DNA of 46,523 nt from a bacterium (GCA_004562765.1 SFRL01000023.1:1-46523); one strand, 5' to 3'; positions 23,406 to 33,081 are shown, counted from the first letter of the stretch. Numbers and translations: made by a program. Notes: generated by a model not told the origin, from the sequence alone.

Positions 23406-24089
23406 TCACAGCCAGATAATACGGAAGTTCTCCAATCTTGACCACCGCGGCTCGTCCCGAACCGGTGGAAATATTAAATCCATTTCTGCAAAGACATCAA
23501 TCTCCCTGCGGTCAAATGCCATCTGCTCCGCCTCATATCCATCAAATTCGATAATCTCCGCATCCAAAGGATGATCTGCCAGCCATTTGCGCAGGTAGTC
23601 TTCCATGGTTGTGTTTTTGATCACTCCGATTTTTTTACCGGAAAGCGTAGATAAATCTTCACCGACAATTTGCGTATCCTCTTCATGCTTGTACAGGTAA
23701 TAGCTCTCTATCCCCATCTCATAGTCCGGATACAAAATGTAAGCTTCCCGCTCTTCCAGCCTGGAGACACCCGCCATAATATCTATTTCACCGGTTAAAA
23801 ACTGCTCATACAGATCTGCCCAGTCCCCATATACATACTCATACTTCCAGCCGCTGTAGCAAGCAACCTTACGCAGATATTCATATCCATATCCACTCTT
23901 CACATCATCGTCAGAGGTTCCTTCCTGAAAATGATCGTTCACATAATAGCCTACCCGAACCGTCTTTTGCGCCGTCTCGGCCGCTATTGCTGTAGCAGGG
24001 CAGAATGACACCAGAATGAGAAGAAAACAGAGAAGCCCTGCTATTATTTTATTGATTAAGTGTGTAATATGTTGTTTCCAAATAACCAT
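23406..24089 (-). pseudogene. N-terminal part of the broken hybrid kinase: signal plus first solute-binding domain
   Basis: It starts with a signal or membrane segment (KIIAGLLCFLLILVSFCPATAIAA), then VRVGYYVNDHFQEGTSDDDVKSGYGYEYLRKVACYSGWKYEYVYG, a SBP_bac_3 sensor domain. The expected continuation (GELPYYLAVTKGRSDLLAELN) is found in a second frame at about 23370-23445, and the text then moves to a third frame at about 23356. So there are two frameshifts within about 90 bases, plus the amber codon later. The whole gene (21263-24089) resembles BvgS-type kinases with two sensor domains and would have been about 940 residues. Confidence 0.8.
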
Positions 24090-24217
24090 ATTTTACTTTC
24101 CCTTCTATGTTCAGGCTTCCTCTTTTTCCGCAACTGCTTTCCGTTTTGACCAGTTACCGGTATTCTCTATTTCCGACTACATTTTTCCAATCTTCGAATG
24201 AACTTATCTTCCTCTCC

Positions 24218-27200
24218 TTAACCAAGCCACTTCTGCATTGTCTTTATCAGTATTTTTAGTTCCAGCGGTTTTGCGATATGCTCATTCATTCCTACTGTTT
24301 TCGCCGCCTGTACATCCTCCGCAAACGCATTCGCTGTCATGGCAACAATCGGCACCTGCTTACAGTAATTTCGATTCATGGCGCGAATTGCCCGCGTGGC
24401 ATCATAACCATTCATTTTCGGCATCTGAATATCCATGAAAATGAGGTCATAATATCCGTCCTCACATGCTTCCATCCTGTCCACTGCTTCCACGCCATTC
24501 CACACATGGTCTACATCTATACCGGTAGTTCTTAAGATTTCTTCTGCGATTTCTGCATTGAGTTCATTGTCTTCTACCAGAAGGACCCGATGGTTCGAAT
24601 AATCAAGGTCTTCCAGAGAATCAAAGGGCATGGTTCCAATCTCCACCTCTTCCTTATTCAGTAGACTTCCAAAGGTTCTCTCCAGCCTGGAGCGGAAAAG
24701 CGGTTTACTGATAAATGCGTTTGCCCCTGCCATTCGTGCTTCCTGCTCAATATCCGACCAGTCATAGGCAGAAATAATGATGATCGGCACATCGGGACCC
24801 ACTGCTTTTCGGATTGCCCTTGTTGTCTCGACTCCATCCATTTCCGGCATCTTCCAGTCAATGATACAGGCGAAATAATCCTTGTTTTGCTCGTGATGCT
24901 CTACCACCTGTTTTACAGCCTCTGCGCCGCTTGAAACTCCCTCTGCCTTCATGCCAAGATCACACAACATGCCAACGCAGGATTCCAGACTAAGAGCATC
25001 ATCATCTGCCACCAGCACGTCCAGATCAATGAATTTTTGATGGTCGGTCATTATTTCTTCCTGCAATTTCAGATAGATGGTAACCGTAAAGCGGGAACCC
25101 TCACCCGGCGTGCTTTCTACCTTAATATCACCGCCCATCATTCGTACAATATTCCTGCTGATCGGCATTCCAAGCCCCGTCCCCTGAATCCGGTTGACAT
25201 GCTCGTCTGCTGCCCGTACAAACGGCTCGAAGATATGGTCGATAAACTCTTCACTCATACCAATACCGTTATCCTCAAAGATGAATTCATAGCAACCGAC
25301 TTTTTTCTGGTTTGTAGGCTTTTCCGATATGGAAAGCCGTATCTTTCCCCCATCCGGTGTATACTTCACCGCATTGCTCATCAGATTGGTAAAGACCTTC
25401 TGAATACGAAGACTGTCACCGATCACTGCCTCATGAGTCACGTCAGAAATGTTGACACTGAGTTCATGATGATGTTCTTCAATCTGTGAATTTATCATGG
25501 TAAGCAGATTATCGACTAAATCCGAAAGGTTAAATTCTTCCTCAATGAGCTGGACCTTTCCGGACTCAATTTTACTCATATCAAGTACTTCATTGATCAG
25601 GCTGAGCAGATGCTTACTTGCCTGCGTGATCTTCTGCAGACTGTCCTTCACACGCTCTTTATCATCAATGTGCGCAGCGGCAATGGCAGTCATTCCGATA
25701 ATACCGTTCATCGGCGTACGGATATCATGGGACATATTGGACAGGAAATCCGTCTTTGCCTTATTTGCCGCCTCCGCTGCATCATATGCCGCCTGCAGCG
25801 CCATTTCCTGCTGGCGCTCCTTTTTGATCAGGTCATCCACGTTGCGTGTTCCGACCACTGCCACAAACCCGCCATCCCCTTTCTGAACAAACGACACTCT
25901 TGCCTGCAGATAGATGATTCCTGCATCCGTCAGCTTTTCATAAGTCAGAGAGTAAGCCTTTTCGTTGGAACGCATATGTTCTAAAGACAATTTTTTTACA
26001 AATTCATCCCGACATCCCTCTGATACCAGTTCTTCTGCGTAATTTAGCATGCCCTTTGACCAGTGATTATGATATTTGTTCAAATAATCCGTAATGGCAC
26101 GTCCATCCTCACCCTCTGCACGGTATGTAGTGACCGTATCTGTGTCCGGATCCACAAGAAGAACCGAGTAATATTCAAAGCCAAGCCCTTCAATGATTTC
26201 ACGCTGCATTTCCATCTCTTTTGTCTGCTTCAGCTGGCGGTTTCTGTTTTTACGTTCTTCCTCAACAATCGCATCCACACAGCGGAAGCCTAAGATGATC
26301 TGGCTTTCCGTTTTATGACGTGAATAAAACCGGATAAAAGAAGCCTGATAATAATGAATACCTGTTTCATCTGCTATCACACGGTAACTGCATGAATACT
26401 CATCACTTTTTTCAAGAGCAGATTTTACTTTATCTACAAAAATGGCATCCTCGAGAGCCGCTCTGTCCTCCTCCAGAACATATTTCGAAATATAATATTC
26501 CCAGGTATCTTTATATGAGCGCCGTACGACTCGCTGATCTTCCGGAATGATGCTTCCCTGGCGCTTGATGGTCACCGCGGTATCATTTGCAAGATCAAGT
26601 AATACAACATCAGGGTAATCTCTGCTCAGGGCACCCGCGATTTCCATCTCATCCCGCAGCTTTCTGAGCGTTTCAAGTTCTCTTGCCTCCACATCACGCA
26701 TCCGATCCACCAGCACCTGATTAGTCTCCGCTAGTTTTTCGTGCATCATACGCTCGGTTGCAATCTCGCTGTAACAGGTAGAAGCCGCGACGGACAACAG
26801 CAGCAACGCATCGGTATTCTTTCGTGGATTGTCCAACCCAAGAAAGCCGACCACTTCACCACTGACCGTAATGGGAGCCGCCATGAGGCTTTCGATCCCC
26901 TGGGGTTCCAGAATATCATAGGTCTTTGAACCGGGATGATAGTCATCCGACAGTGAAGAAATATAGAATTCCCCTTGCTTTTCAAATGCCTCAAACCAGC
27001 ATTCCATTCCATCAACAGGAATATTCTGAAGATTATCGATCTCTGCTGCAACGCCTTCACGACACCACTCAAAGGTGTTATTGAATACCTTGCGATCCAT
27101 ATGCGCCTCAAAAATATAGGCACGGTCCGCGTCATAATACCCTCCGATATCCTGAAGGATACTGTTCATCGTCTGTTCATTTTTTGCCTTATCCAGATAA

Positions 27201-27262
27201 TCTCGCAGAAATTGCTTTACCGCCTGTTCCTGACAATTCTGTGTTTGTTTCATATCGTTCAT
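24218..27262 (-). CDS. cytoplasmic hybrid histidine kinase (GAF-PAS-PAS-HisKA-HATPase-REC-REC)
   Basis: A protein of about 1014 residues without a membrane helix. Order: a GAF-like domain (residues 15-180, DADRAYIFEA, ESLMAAPITVSGEVVGFLGLDNPR), two PAS-like regions, coiled linker, H-box FLSNMSHDIRTPMNGIIGM, ATPase (DNGIGMSEEFIDHIFEPF, GTGLGMPISRNIVRMMGG), a first receiver (LVADDDALS, IIDWKMPEMDG) and a second receiver (LLVEDNELNAE, LIFMDIQMPKMNGYDATR, HIAKPL). The start is uncertain: ATG 27262 has AGGGGCAGG nearby, while ATG 27286 has no site. It may sense an intracellular ligand. It sits between a receiver-domain remnant and the broken kinase. Confidence 0.9.
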   Translation of the reverse strand: MNDMKQTQNCQEQAVKQFLRDYLDKAKNEQTMNSILQDIGGYYDADRAYIFEAHMDRKVFNNTFEWCREGVAAEIDNLQNIPVDGMECWFEAFEKQGEFYISSLSDDYHPGSKTYDILEPQGIESLMAAPITVSGEVVGFLGLDNPRKNTDALLLLSVAASTCYSEIATERMMHEKLAETNQVLVDRMRDVEARELETLRKLRDEMEIAGALSRDYPDVVLLDLANDTAVTIKRQGSIIPEDQRVVRRSYKDTWEYYISKYVLEEDRAALEDAIFVDKVKSALEKSDEYSCSYRVIADETGIHYYQASFIRFYSRHKTESQIILGFRCVDAIVEEERKNRNRQLKQTKEMEMQREIIEGLGFEYYSVLLVDPDTDTVTTYRAEGEDGRAITDYLNKYHNHWSKGMLNYAEELVSEGCRDEFVKKLSLEHMRSNEKAYSLTYEKLTDAGIIYLQARVSFVQKGDGGFVAVVGTRNVDDLIKKERQQEMALQAAYDAAEAANKAKTDFLSNMSHDIRTPMNGIIGMTAIAAAHIDDKERVKDSLQKITQASKHLLSLINEVLDMSKIESGKVQLIEEEFNLSDLVDNLLTMINSQIEEHHHELSVNISDVTHEAVIGDSLRIQKVFTNLMSNAVKYTPDGGKIRLSISEKPTNQKKVGCYEFIFEDNGIGMSEEFIDHIFEPFVRAADEHVNRIQGTGLGMPISRNIVRMMGGDIKVESTPGEGSRFTVTIYLKLQEEIMTDHQKFIDLDVLVADDDALSLESCVGMLCDLGMKAEGVSSGAEAVKQVVEHHEQNKDYFACIIDWKMPEMDGVETTRAIRKAVGPDVPIIIISAYDWSDIEQEARMAGANAFISKPLFRSRLERTFGSLLNKEEVEIGTMPFDSLEDLDYSNHRVLLVEDNELNAEIAEEILRTTGIDVDHVWNGVEAVDRMEACEDGYYDLIFMDIQMPKMNGYDATRAIRAMNRNYCKQVPIVAMTANAFAEDVQAAKTVGMNEHIAKPLELKILIKTMQKWLG

Positions 27263-27308
27263 GCCTGCCCCTGCTTTCTCTATCATATCTATTATTTTTC
27301 GGATTTTC

Positions 27309-27510
27309 TCAATTTAGATTTCTGGAAATTACCTTTATTACTTCTTCCATCACAAGAGGTTTCGCAATATGTGCATTCATTCCGGCTTCTTTGGATTTCA
27401 TCATATCCATCCATAACCGGCATCTGAATATCCATCAGAATTAGATCATAATATCCGGAAGGTGCCTTCTTAAGCATATCCACACATATTTGTCCATCAA
27501 CTGAAATTAC
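27309..27510 (-). pseudogene. receiver-domain remnant of a deleted hybrid kinase
   Basis: DGQICVDMLKKAPSGYYDLILMDIQMPVMDGYD is the phospho-acceptor half of a receiver domain. After GYD the frame is wrong, and another frame gives KEAGMNAHIAKPLVMEEVIKVISRNLN, the C-terminal end of the same kind of domain. About 25-30 codons between them are missing, and the rest of the kinase upstream is gone. So it is the tail of a fourth hybrid kinase removed by deletion. Confidence 0.7.
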
Positions 27511-27726
27511 ATTTTTTATTCAAAGTCCGAACAACAAATCAATCCACTTTATCAGTATCCAGTCTTAATTTTACTATACCCTTCCCCTAAAGCACAAGGC
27601 ATCCCCTTCATTTTCCTTGTGTTTCAACTTGTTGTCACAAGAAATGTCACTTTTGCATTTTGTCACACATGATTACACTTAACGTAAAAAGCTGATAACT
27701 GTGAAGGTACTGAACGGATACCGTCT

Positions 27727-27763
27727 AAAAAACAAGAGCCTTGCTGTTACGCAAGGCTCTTGT
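27727..27763 (-). terminator. terminator after the Cache-type hybrid kinase
   Basis: On the minus strand ACAAGAGCCTTGC (27751-27763) pairs perfectly with GCAAGGCTCTTGT (27732-27744) over a 6-base loop, followed by six T (27727-27732). Strong. It lies 20 bases past the stop of the gene at 27784. Confidence 0.9.
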
Positions 27764-27783
27764 AATAACGTGAAGAAGCATTA

Positions 27784-29967
27784 TTAATTTATATTTCTTG
27801 CTATTGTCTTTACAACCTCATCCATCACGATCGGCTTTGACAAATGCCCGTTCATTCCGGCATCCAAAGACGCCTGTACATCCTCTGCAAATGCATTCGC
27901 CGTCATTGCAATAATAGGTATTGTAACGGCATCCGGGCGATTCTGCATACTACGAATAGCTTTTGTCGCTTCATAACCGTTCATCTTCGGCATCATGACA
28001 TCCATGAGGATCAGATCAAATGTGCCTTGCAGGTTTTCACTAAAGAATTTAACTGCTTCTTCACCATCGGCAGCTCTGGTAATTTTCATTCCCAGTTCTT
28101 CCAACTGCACAATTGCTATTTCAGCGTTTAGGTCATTGTCTTCAGCCAAGAGAACTTTCAAGCCGCTCAAGTCTGCTTTACCAACAGCATGATCTGTTTT
28201 CTTTACTTCACACGCCTCCGTGATCTCCATAGGCAATTCCACGGTAAAGGTTGAACCAACGCCCTTTTTGCTCTCCACAGAAATCGTTCCACCCATTAAG
28301 TCAACATACTGCTTTGTGATGGCCATACCTAAACCGGTACCCTTATACTGTGTCCGGGCACCATGATCTTCCTGTGAAAACTCGTCAAAAATATGCGCAA
28401 CAAATTCTTCAGCCATACCAATACCGGTATCGGCTATTTGATATCGTACATGGATGTAGCGGTCATCTTTTCCGGGATGGTAGCTGACCGCATAGGTAAC
28501 AGTACCTCCATCATTTGTAAACTTCACTGCGTTTCCAAGAATGTTTACAAGCACCTCCCGAACACGCACTGCATCGGTCAACACATAGCGCATTTTCGGT
28601 TCTTCAATTTCGGTTTGGAAGGTGATATCCCGATTGGATAGGTAGCCGTACATGATAGTAAGCACGGAATCCGTAACCTCAGCAATATCAACAGGGGTCG
28701 GTGTGTATTTGATCTTTCCGCTTTCAATACGGCTGATGTCCAGCACGTCATTGATCAGAGCAAGCAAATGCTCAGAACTGTCACTGATCTTATTCAGGCA
28801 ACTCTTGATTTCAGGAGATGGATGATGTTTCATAGCAATATTAGTGAAACCAATAATTGCATTCATAGGAGTTCGAATGTCGTGGGACATATTGTTGAGG
28901 AACGTACTTTTTGCAGCATTGGCTGTTTCTGCCACCATGCGCAGATGATTCAGTTCCCTATTCGCCTCCTGCTCCAGCTTCACCATCTGACTACTACGCT
29001 GAACTCTGATAAAACTGATAAATGCCAGTAACATCATCAGCACCATGACCAAAACGAAGACTATCCCCGTCCGAATGGTGGCATCCATCATATTCATGGT
29101 GCTAACTGCCACAGAGTCCGCAGGAATCAGAAGCATCAGCGTCATGTCATAGTTCTTCAGCGCGGTAAGGCAATAGTAATACTCCGTCTGGTTCAGCATG
29201 ATATTCGCGGCGGCAATACCATCCCTGTCCAACTGCTCTCTGATCATGTCAAAACTCCGCCCTTGAACATACTCCACTTCTTCCAATGCCTTGTAAATAT
29301 TCCGGGCACCAATGACATCATCATTGTCTGCATCAAAATAGGCTAATGTTCCATTCTTCTTGATGATATATGTTGCCGCACTACCGCCGTAGGTCGCGGT
29401 AGTATAATACTGTTTCACGGTTTGGATATCCTTCAGAAGCACGATATGCGTAAAGCGGGTATTATCCTCCCCCATTGTGAGGGGAGAATCTAATTCCTGC
29501 GTAAAGACCAGAAAGCTTCCATCTATATTGTCTGTTTCAGAAACAAAGGTGTGTCTCTTTTCCCCGTCTAACAGATGGCTGATATCATACCAAATACCTG
29601 CGGGACCATCGCTTAGATACGCGGTTCCCTGCTCATCCAAAAGCATCACCCGGCATCCATACAGATCCGTACAGAAATCTTTTTCCAAATGCTCTATGCT
29701 ATCAGACACATCCTGATTGTTCTTGAAATGAGTTCCCTGTACAGCGTTATTCAGCCCTGCTACCAAATTCCAATGAGTCTGAAGGCCGCTGTCGAGATTT
29801 GCCTGAATCTGAGTTACCATTTCCTCCAACTGATTGGAACGCTCCTCAACTGTCAGCTTCATCAGGGAATTACGCATGAATAATACGCCCAACACCAGAG
29901 AAACAGCCAGAATCATCGCTAACGCAACAGGCAAAAGATATTTAGTTATTTGTTTTCTCTCCTGCAT
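27784..29967 (-). CDS. membrane hybrid histidine kinase (Cache-like sensor, HisKA, HATPase, REC)
   Basis: A 727-aa protein. A membrane helix (YLLPVALAMILAVSLVLGVLF) is followed by about 250 outside residues with the layout of a Cache sensor, and a second helix (TGIVFVLVMVLMMLLAFISFI). Then H-box FLNNMSHDIRTPMNAIIGF, ATPase (ADTGIGMAEEFVAHIFDEF, GTGLGMAITKQYVDLMGG) and receiver (LLAEDNDLNAE, LILMDVMMPKMNGYEATK, HLSKPI). It starts 54 bases after the solute-binding lipoprotein gene and probably works with it. A strong terminator follows. The phosphate acceptor after the receiver is not in this gene. Confidence 0.93.
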   Translation of the reverse strand: MQERKQITKYLLPVALAMILAVSLVLGVLFMRNSLMKLTVEERSNQLEEMVTQIQANLDSGLQTHWNLVAGLNNAVQGTHFKNNQDVSDSIEHLEKDFCTDLYGCRVMLLDEQGTAYLSDGPAGIWYDISHLLDGEKRHTFVSETDNIDGSFLVFTQELDSPLTMGEDNTRFTHIVLLKDIQTVKQYYTTATYGGSAATYIIKKNGTLAYFDADNDDVIGARNIYKALEEVEYVQGRSFDMIREQLDRDGIAAANIMLNQTEYYYCLTALKNYDMTLMLLIPADSVAVSTMNMMDATIRTGIVFVLVMVLMMLLAFISFIRVQRSSQMVKLEQEANRELNHLRMVAETANAAKSTFLNNMSHDIRTPMNAIIGFTNIAMKHHPSPEIKSCLNKISDSSEHLLALINDVLDISRIESGKIKYTPTPVDIAEVTDSVLTIMYGYLSNRDITFQTEIEEPKMRYVLTDAVRVREVLVNILGNAVKFTNDGGTVTYAVSYHPGKDDRYIHVRYQIADTGIGMAEEFVAHIFDEFSQEDHGARTQYKGTGLGMAITKQYVDLMGGTISVESKKGVGSTFTVELPMEITEACEVKKTDHAVGKADLSGLKVLLAEDNDLNAEIAIVQLEELGMKITRAADGEEAVKFFSENLQGTFDLILMDVMMPKMNGYEATKAIRSMQNRPDAVTIPIIAMTANAFAEDVQASLDAGMNGHLSKPIVMDEVVKTIARNIN

Positions 29968-30021
29968 AGAAATATTCTCCTCAGATCTTTTATACGCTGC
30001 GTGTCAGCGACCTGCCTGATC

Positions 30022-31920
30022 TTATCGCAAGGTAATGTAATCCGTAGGCTCTTCCAGCTGCTTTCCCTGTTCCACCAGACACTGCATCAGGTACTGTTCT
30101 GCCTTAGGGCCGGTAGAATCAACTTCAGAAATACCCATCTGCTCCATAACCTCTGACATATACCAGTCACGGTCGCCATAGATCAGGAAGGAATAGGTTT
30201 TCTCTCGATCCAGCTCCTCACCTTCCATCGTCAGGGCATTGAGTGTATAACCACTGTCCGTTTTTGTAATATCCATCTCAAAACCGCTGGAAACATACAA
30301 CGTGCTGTCATTGCAGACTGCACCACGGTTTCCGGTCATGGTGAGCGTTGTCTCCACAAGCGTATAGATCTGATCACCGGTCAGTTCCATAAGGCCGGGC
30401 CAACCACCGTCATTCTTTGCAATATATGCCAGATCTTTCTGGGAATAGTCGCCGGTATAGATATCATTGGCTACATAGCAGGCTTGCATAAACACCAGAT
30501 CCACACCGGACAACACACGCATGGTATTTGCAATGGCAGATGCTGCCTGATTGCCATGCTCCGAGGTGAAATCGTTGGAATAACCGGTGTCGATATGGGC
30601 AACGATCTCCGTGCCGGGTTCTTCTCCCGCCAGTTCCTTGTTAAATGCAGCTAGGGCCTCCTTCGGGTTGCTGACTTCGCCATTCAAAATCATCTGCACT
30701 ACATCTTTGGAAATACGGAACATCTCGTTTGATGCCAGACGGATATACAGCTTGTTCTGCTCAACATAAGGTTTCAGGTTATCCATCTCCGGCATCAGTT
30801 CCAGTGTCACATCCTTCTTGTAAGGCACCATATTCTTGCCATAGGAGATATGATCCTGCCCCTGCTGATTGACCATGGCGGTCATGATATCCAGGATTAG
30901 TTTTTCACGTTCAGGGTCATCCATGCCCTTGTTAGAGGCCGCAATCTGGAAGGTTGGATAGGTCAGATACCAGTTGTCCTGCTCCGTCTGACCGAAATAG
31001 GGCAGCAGCAGAACCTCGTCCTGTCCACGACCGGGGAAAGAGATCACATCCGCACCGGTGCCGCGGAACATGGCGGCTTTACCCTCGCTGAACATTTCCT
31101 TGGGTGTTCTGTTGGGATAAGTAACGTCCTCAGCACCCAGACCGACCTTCTCCTTGAAATCAAAAAAGTTCTCGAATATGGGCATCCACACTTCTGCAGA
31201 AAGCTCCTGGATCGCACCGCTCTCATACTGCTGACGCCATTTACGCCCCTCAATACTCTGAAGCATTGGGATTGATGCACCTTGCAGAACCTCCATGCAA
31301 GTATAGTCCGCAGAAAAATCGGACACGAAGCTGCGAATACCAGCCGCCTCAAAAGCCTCGCAGGCAGCGATGAAGCTATCATAGTCTGTTGGGATGGGCA
31401 CGTTGTACTCATCGAACAGGGTTTTGTTGATGATAATGCCGTCCACCTCCGCACAGGTGGGAAGCCAGTTCACTGAGCCGTCATCATAGGTATAGCTGTC
31501 CAGATAGGAACCGTAATAGGTGCTGGCCAGTTCGGTATTGCTCAGGTCATACAGATAATCCTTCAATAGCACCGCATCCTTTAAGGCGAAACGGCGCACC
31601 GTCAGAATGTCAGGCATATCGTCATGATCCTGGCGGAATCGGTAGTAATCCGTGGAATTCGTGGCCAGAACAAATTCAAATTCCACCTCCGGGAACAGGT
31701 CACAGAGGTACTGGGTATAGCTGTCCAGCATCTGATTACCCCAGCAGGCAACAACGACCTTCTCCTTTTCACTTTCAGTTTCCTTTGAACTTTCCTCTTT
31801 TTCTTCCTGTGTCTGGACGTTTTCCACCGCAGCATCTTCTTTACCGCTCCGGCCTCCACATCCAGTCAGCATCGTTGCTGCCATGACTAATGACAGCAAA
31901 AAACAAGTAAGTCTCTTCAT
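30022..31920 (-). CDS. lipoprotein: solute-binding protein fused to a 5'-nucleotidase C-terminal domain
   Basis: A 632-aa protein with a lipobox (ATMLTGCGG, Cys 21) and an acidic linker. Residues about 55-420 are a type 1 extracellular solute-binding protein (VVVACWGNQMLDSYTQYL, DGIIINKTLFDEYNVPIPT, GKAAMFRGTGADVISF). Residues about 440-632 match the C-terminal domain of 5'-nucleotidases (NQAASAIANTMRVLSGVDLVFMQACYVANDIYTGDYSQKDL, LTGDQIYTLVETTL). The metallophosphatase half of those enzymes is absent, so the domain would bind, not cleave, nucleosides. AAAGGAGAAAAGTT lies just before ATG 31920. It is directly upstream of the Cache-type kinase; no permease genes are nearby, so signalling, not transport, is the likely job. 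Confidence 0.8.
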   Translation of the reverse strand: MKRLTCFLLSLVMAATMLTGCGGRSGKEDAAVENVQTQEEKEESSKETESEKEKVVVACWGNQMLDSYTQYLCDLFPEVEFEFVLATNSTDYYRFRQDHDDMPDILTVRRFALKDAVLLKDYLYDLSNTELASTYYGSYLDSYTYDDGSVNWLPTCAEVDGIIINKTLFDEYNVPIPTDYDSFIAACEAFEAAGIRSFVSDFSADYTCMEVLQGASIPMLQSIEGRKWRQQYESGAIQELSAEVWMPIFENFFDFKEKVGLGAEDVTYPNRTPKEMFSEGKAAMFRGTGADVISFPGRGQDEVLLLPYFGQTEQDNWYLTYPTFQIAASNKGMDDPEREKLILDIMTAMVNQQGQDHISYGKNMVPYKKDVTLELMPEMDNLKPYVEQNKLYIRLASNEMFRISKDVVQMILNGEVSNPKEALAAFNKELAGEEPGTEIVAHIDTGYSNDFTSEHGNQAASAIANTMRVLSGVDLVFMQACYVANDIYTGDYSQKDLAYIAKNDGGWPGLMELTGDQIYTLVETTLTMTGNRGAVCNDSTLYVSSGFEMDITKTDSGYTLNALTMEGEELDREKTYSFLIYGDRDWYMSEVMEQMGISEVDSTGPKAEQYLMQCLVEQGKQLEEPTDYITLR

Positions 31921-32000
31921 AACTTTTCTCCTTTTTGTAATTTGTTCTTTCCCTATGAGAATAAATTCTTAACTATTGAACTATGTTTAACAATACATAC

Positions 32001-32882
32001 TCACAGAAATTTTACCAAACTGGCAAGCAGCCGTGATGTATTCACCGGTTTCACAAGAAAACCATCCATGCCTACAGCAAATGCTCTGTCACGATTTTCA
32101 GAAACTGCATTCGCAGTAAAAGCAATGATCGGCGTGTTTGCCCGTATTCGATTCGGAAGCTTTCGAATTCTCAATGTTGCCTCAAAACCATCCATCTCCG
32201 GCATTTCAATGTCCATTAAAATGAATTGATAATAGCCGGGCTCATGTTCTTGCACTGCCGAAAGTGCTTTACTTCCGTTATCAGCTTCCTCAAAAAGCAG
32301 ACCGTGATCCAAAAGCACTTCCTCAAGAATCTCACGATTAAGTTCATTGTCATCAACAAGAAGCACACGTTTTCCCTGCAAAGCTTCGATTTGCCAGGCA
32401 TCGATCTCATCCGTTTCGTCATTGAATGATTCCCCAAGCGCAAAGGAAATCGTTCTTTCCATGTTGCCATGGACAGTACTGAGCTTATTCAAATAAGAAT
32501 CCATCTGTGAGCCATGTCTTCGGCAAAGCTCCGCATACCCGACTGCACTATTCAGTTCTGTTCGTAAATCCCTTAGCGATTTTTTTCGGAATTCATCAAC
32601 CTTGTCGGCGGCTTCCAGTTTCTTTTCCAAAATATCCATCCTGTCAATAAGCTGCTCATGATTCGCCTGAGAACTAAGGCTACCACCATCCGGATACTGA
32701 AATTGCAGTTCAACCGAAACACCTAAAACATCAAGGCATTTCTGAAGTTCTTCAAAAGTCATGCTCTCTTTGGAAAGTTTTCTGTACAAAGAAGACGGGT
32801 GTAACCCCATTCGCTTGGCCAGATCTGATTTTGCAATTCCTAAATGAGAGCAAATATTGTTTATTATTTCTGATGTCTTCAT
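32001..32882 (-). CDS. XRE helix-turn-helix + His-less kinase segment + receiver domain protein
   Basis: A 293-aa soluble protein. Residues 1-60 are an XRE DNA-binding domain (SDLAKRMGLHPSSLYRKLSKESMTFEELQKCLDVLG). After a coiled linker, residues about 97-125 read FRKKSLRDLRTELNSAVGYAELCRR, which aligns with the kinase H-box (NMSHDIRTPMNAIIGYxEL), but the phospho-accepting His is Arg. No ATPase domain follows; instead a receiver domain (VLLVDDNELNRE, FILMDIEMPEMDGFEAT, IIAFTANA, FLVKPV) ends the protein, with acidic pocket, acceptor Asp and Lys intact. It may be the DNA-binding output of the neighbouring kinases. Its promoter holds a palindrome. Confidence 0.85.
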   Translation of the reverse strand: MKTSEIINNICSHLGIAKSDLAKRMGLHPSSLYRKLSKESMTFEELQKCLDVLGVSVELQFQYPDGGSLSSQANHEQLIDRMDILEKKLEAADKVDEFRKKSLRDLRTELNSAVGYAELCRRHGSQMDSYLNKLSTVHGNMERTISFALGESFNDETDEIDAWQIEALQGKRVLLVDDNELNREILEEVLLDHGLLFEEADNGSKALSAVQEHEPGYYQFILMDIEMPEMDGFEATLRIRKLPNRIRANTPIIAFTANAVSENRDRAFAVGMDGFLVKPVNTSRLLASLVKFL

Positions 32883-32926
32883 ACCACAAATCCTATCTTA
32901 CTCAATTTGTTTGTTACATATTTGCA

Positions 32927-32955
32927 ATCATAACATATATGTTATAAAATATCAA
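32927..32955 (-). promoter_or_regulatory. promoter with internal palindrome, upstream of the XRE-receiver gene
   Basis: On the minus strand TTGATA (32950-32955), a 17-base spacer and TATGAT (32927-32932). The perfect 16-bp palindrome ATAACATATATGTTAT (32930-32945) covers the spacer and part of the -10, so a bound dimer would repress. Autoregulation by the XRE protein is likely. Confidence 0.65.
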
Positions 32956-33038
32956 TAGCAAAAACTGCAAAAGAACTCGATATGATTCTTTAGAACTAAT
33001 CACGTTGTGAATACCTATATTACCCAAAACCTATCATC

Positions 33039-33081
33039 AAAAAAGAACCCCATAGAAGTTTTCACTTCTACAAGGTTCTCT
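33039..33081 (-). terminator. terminator of purL
   Basis: On the minus strand AGAACC and TAGAAG arms (33063-33079) pair with CTTCTA and GGTTCT arms (33045-33058), with a few mismatches, followed by six T. It lies 14 bases after the purL stop. Confidence 0.8.

Noticed and set aside
21263..32882. Tandem repeats or a mobile element in the kinase cluster
   Set aside because: The similarity is between protein families (H-box, receiver); no terminal repeats, transposase or target duplications were found.
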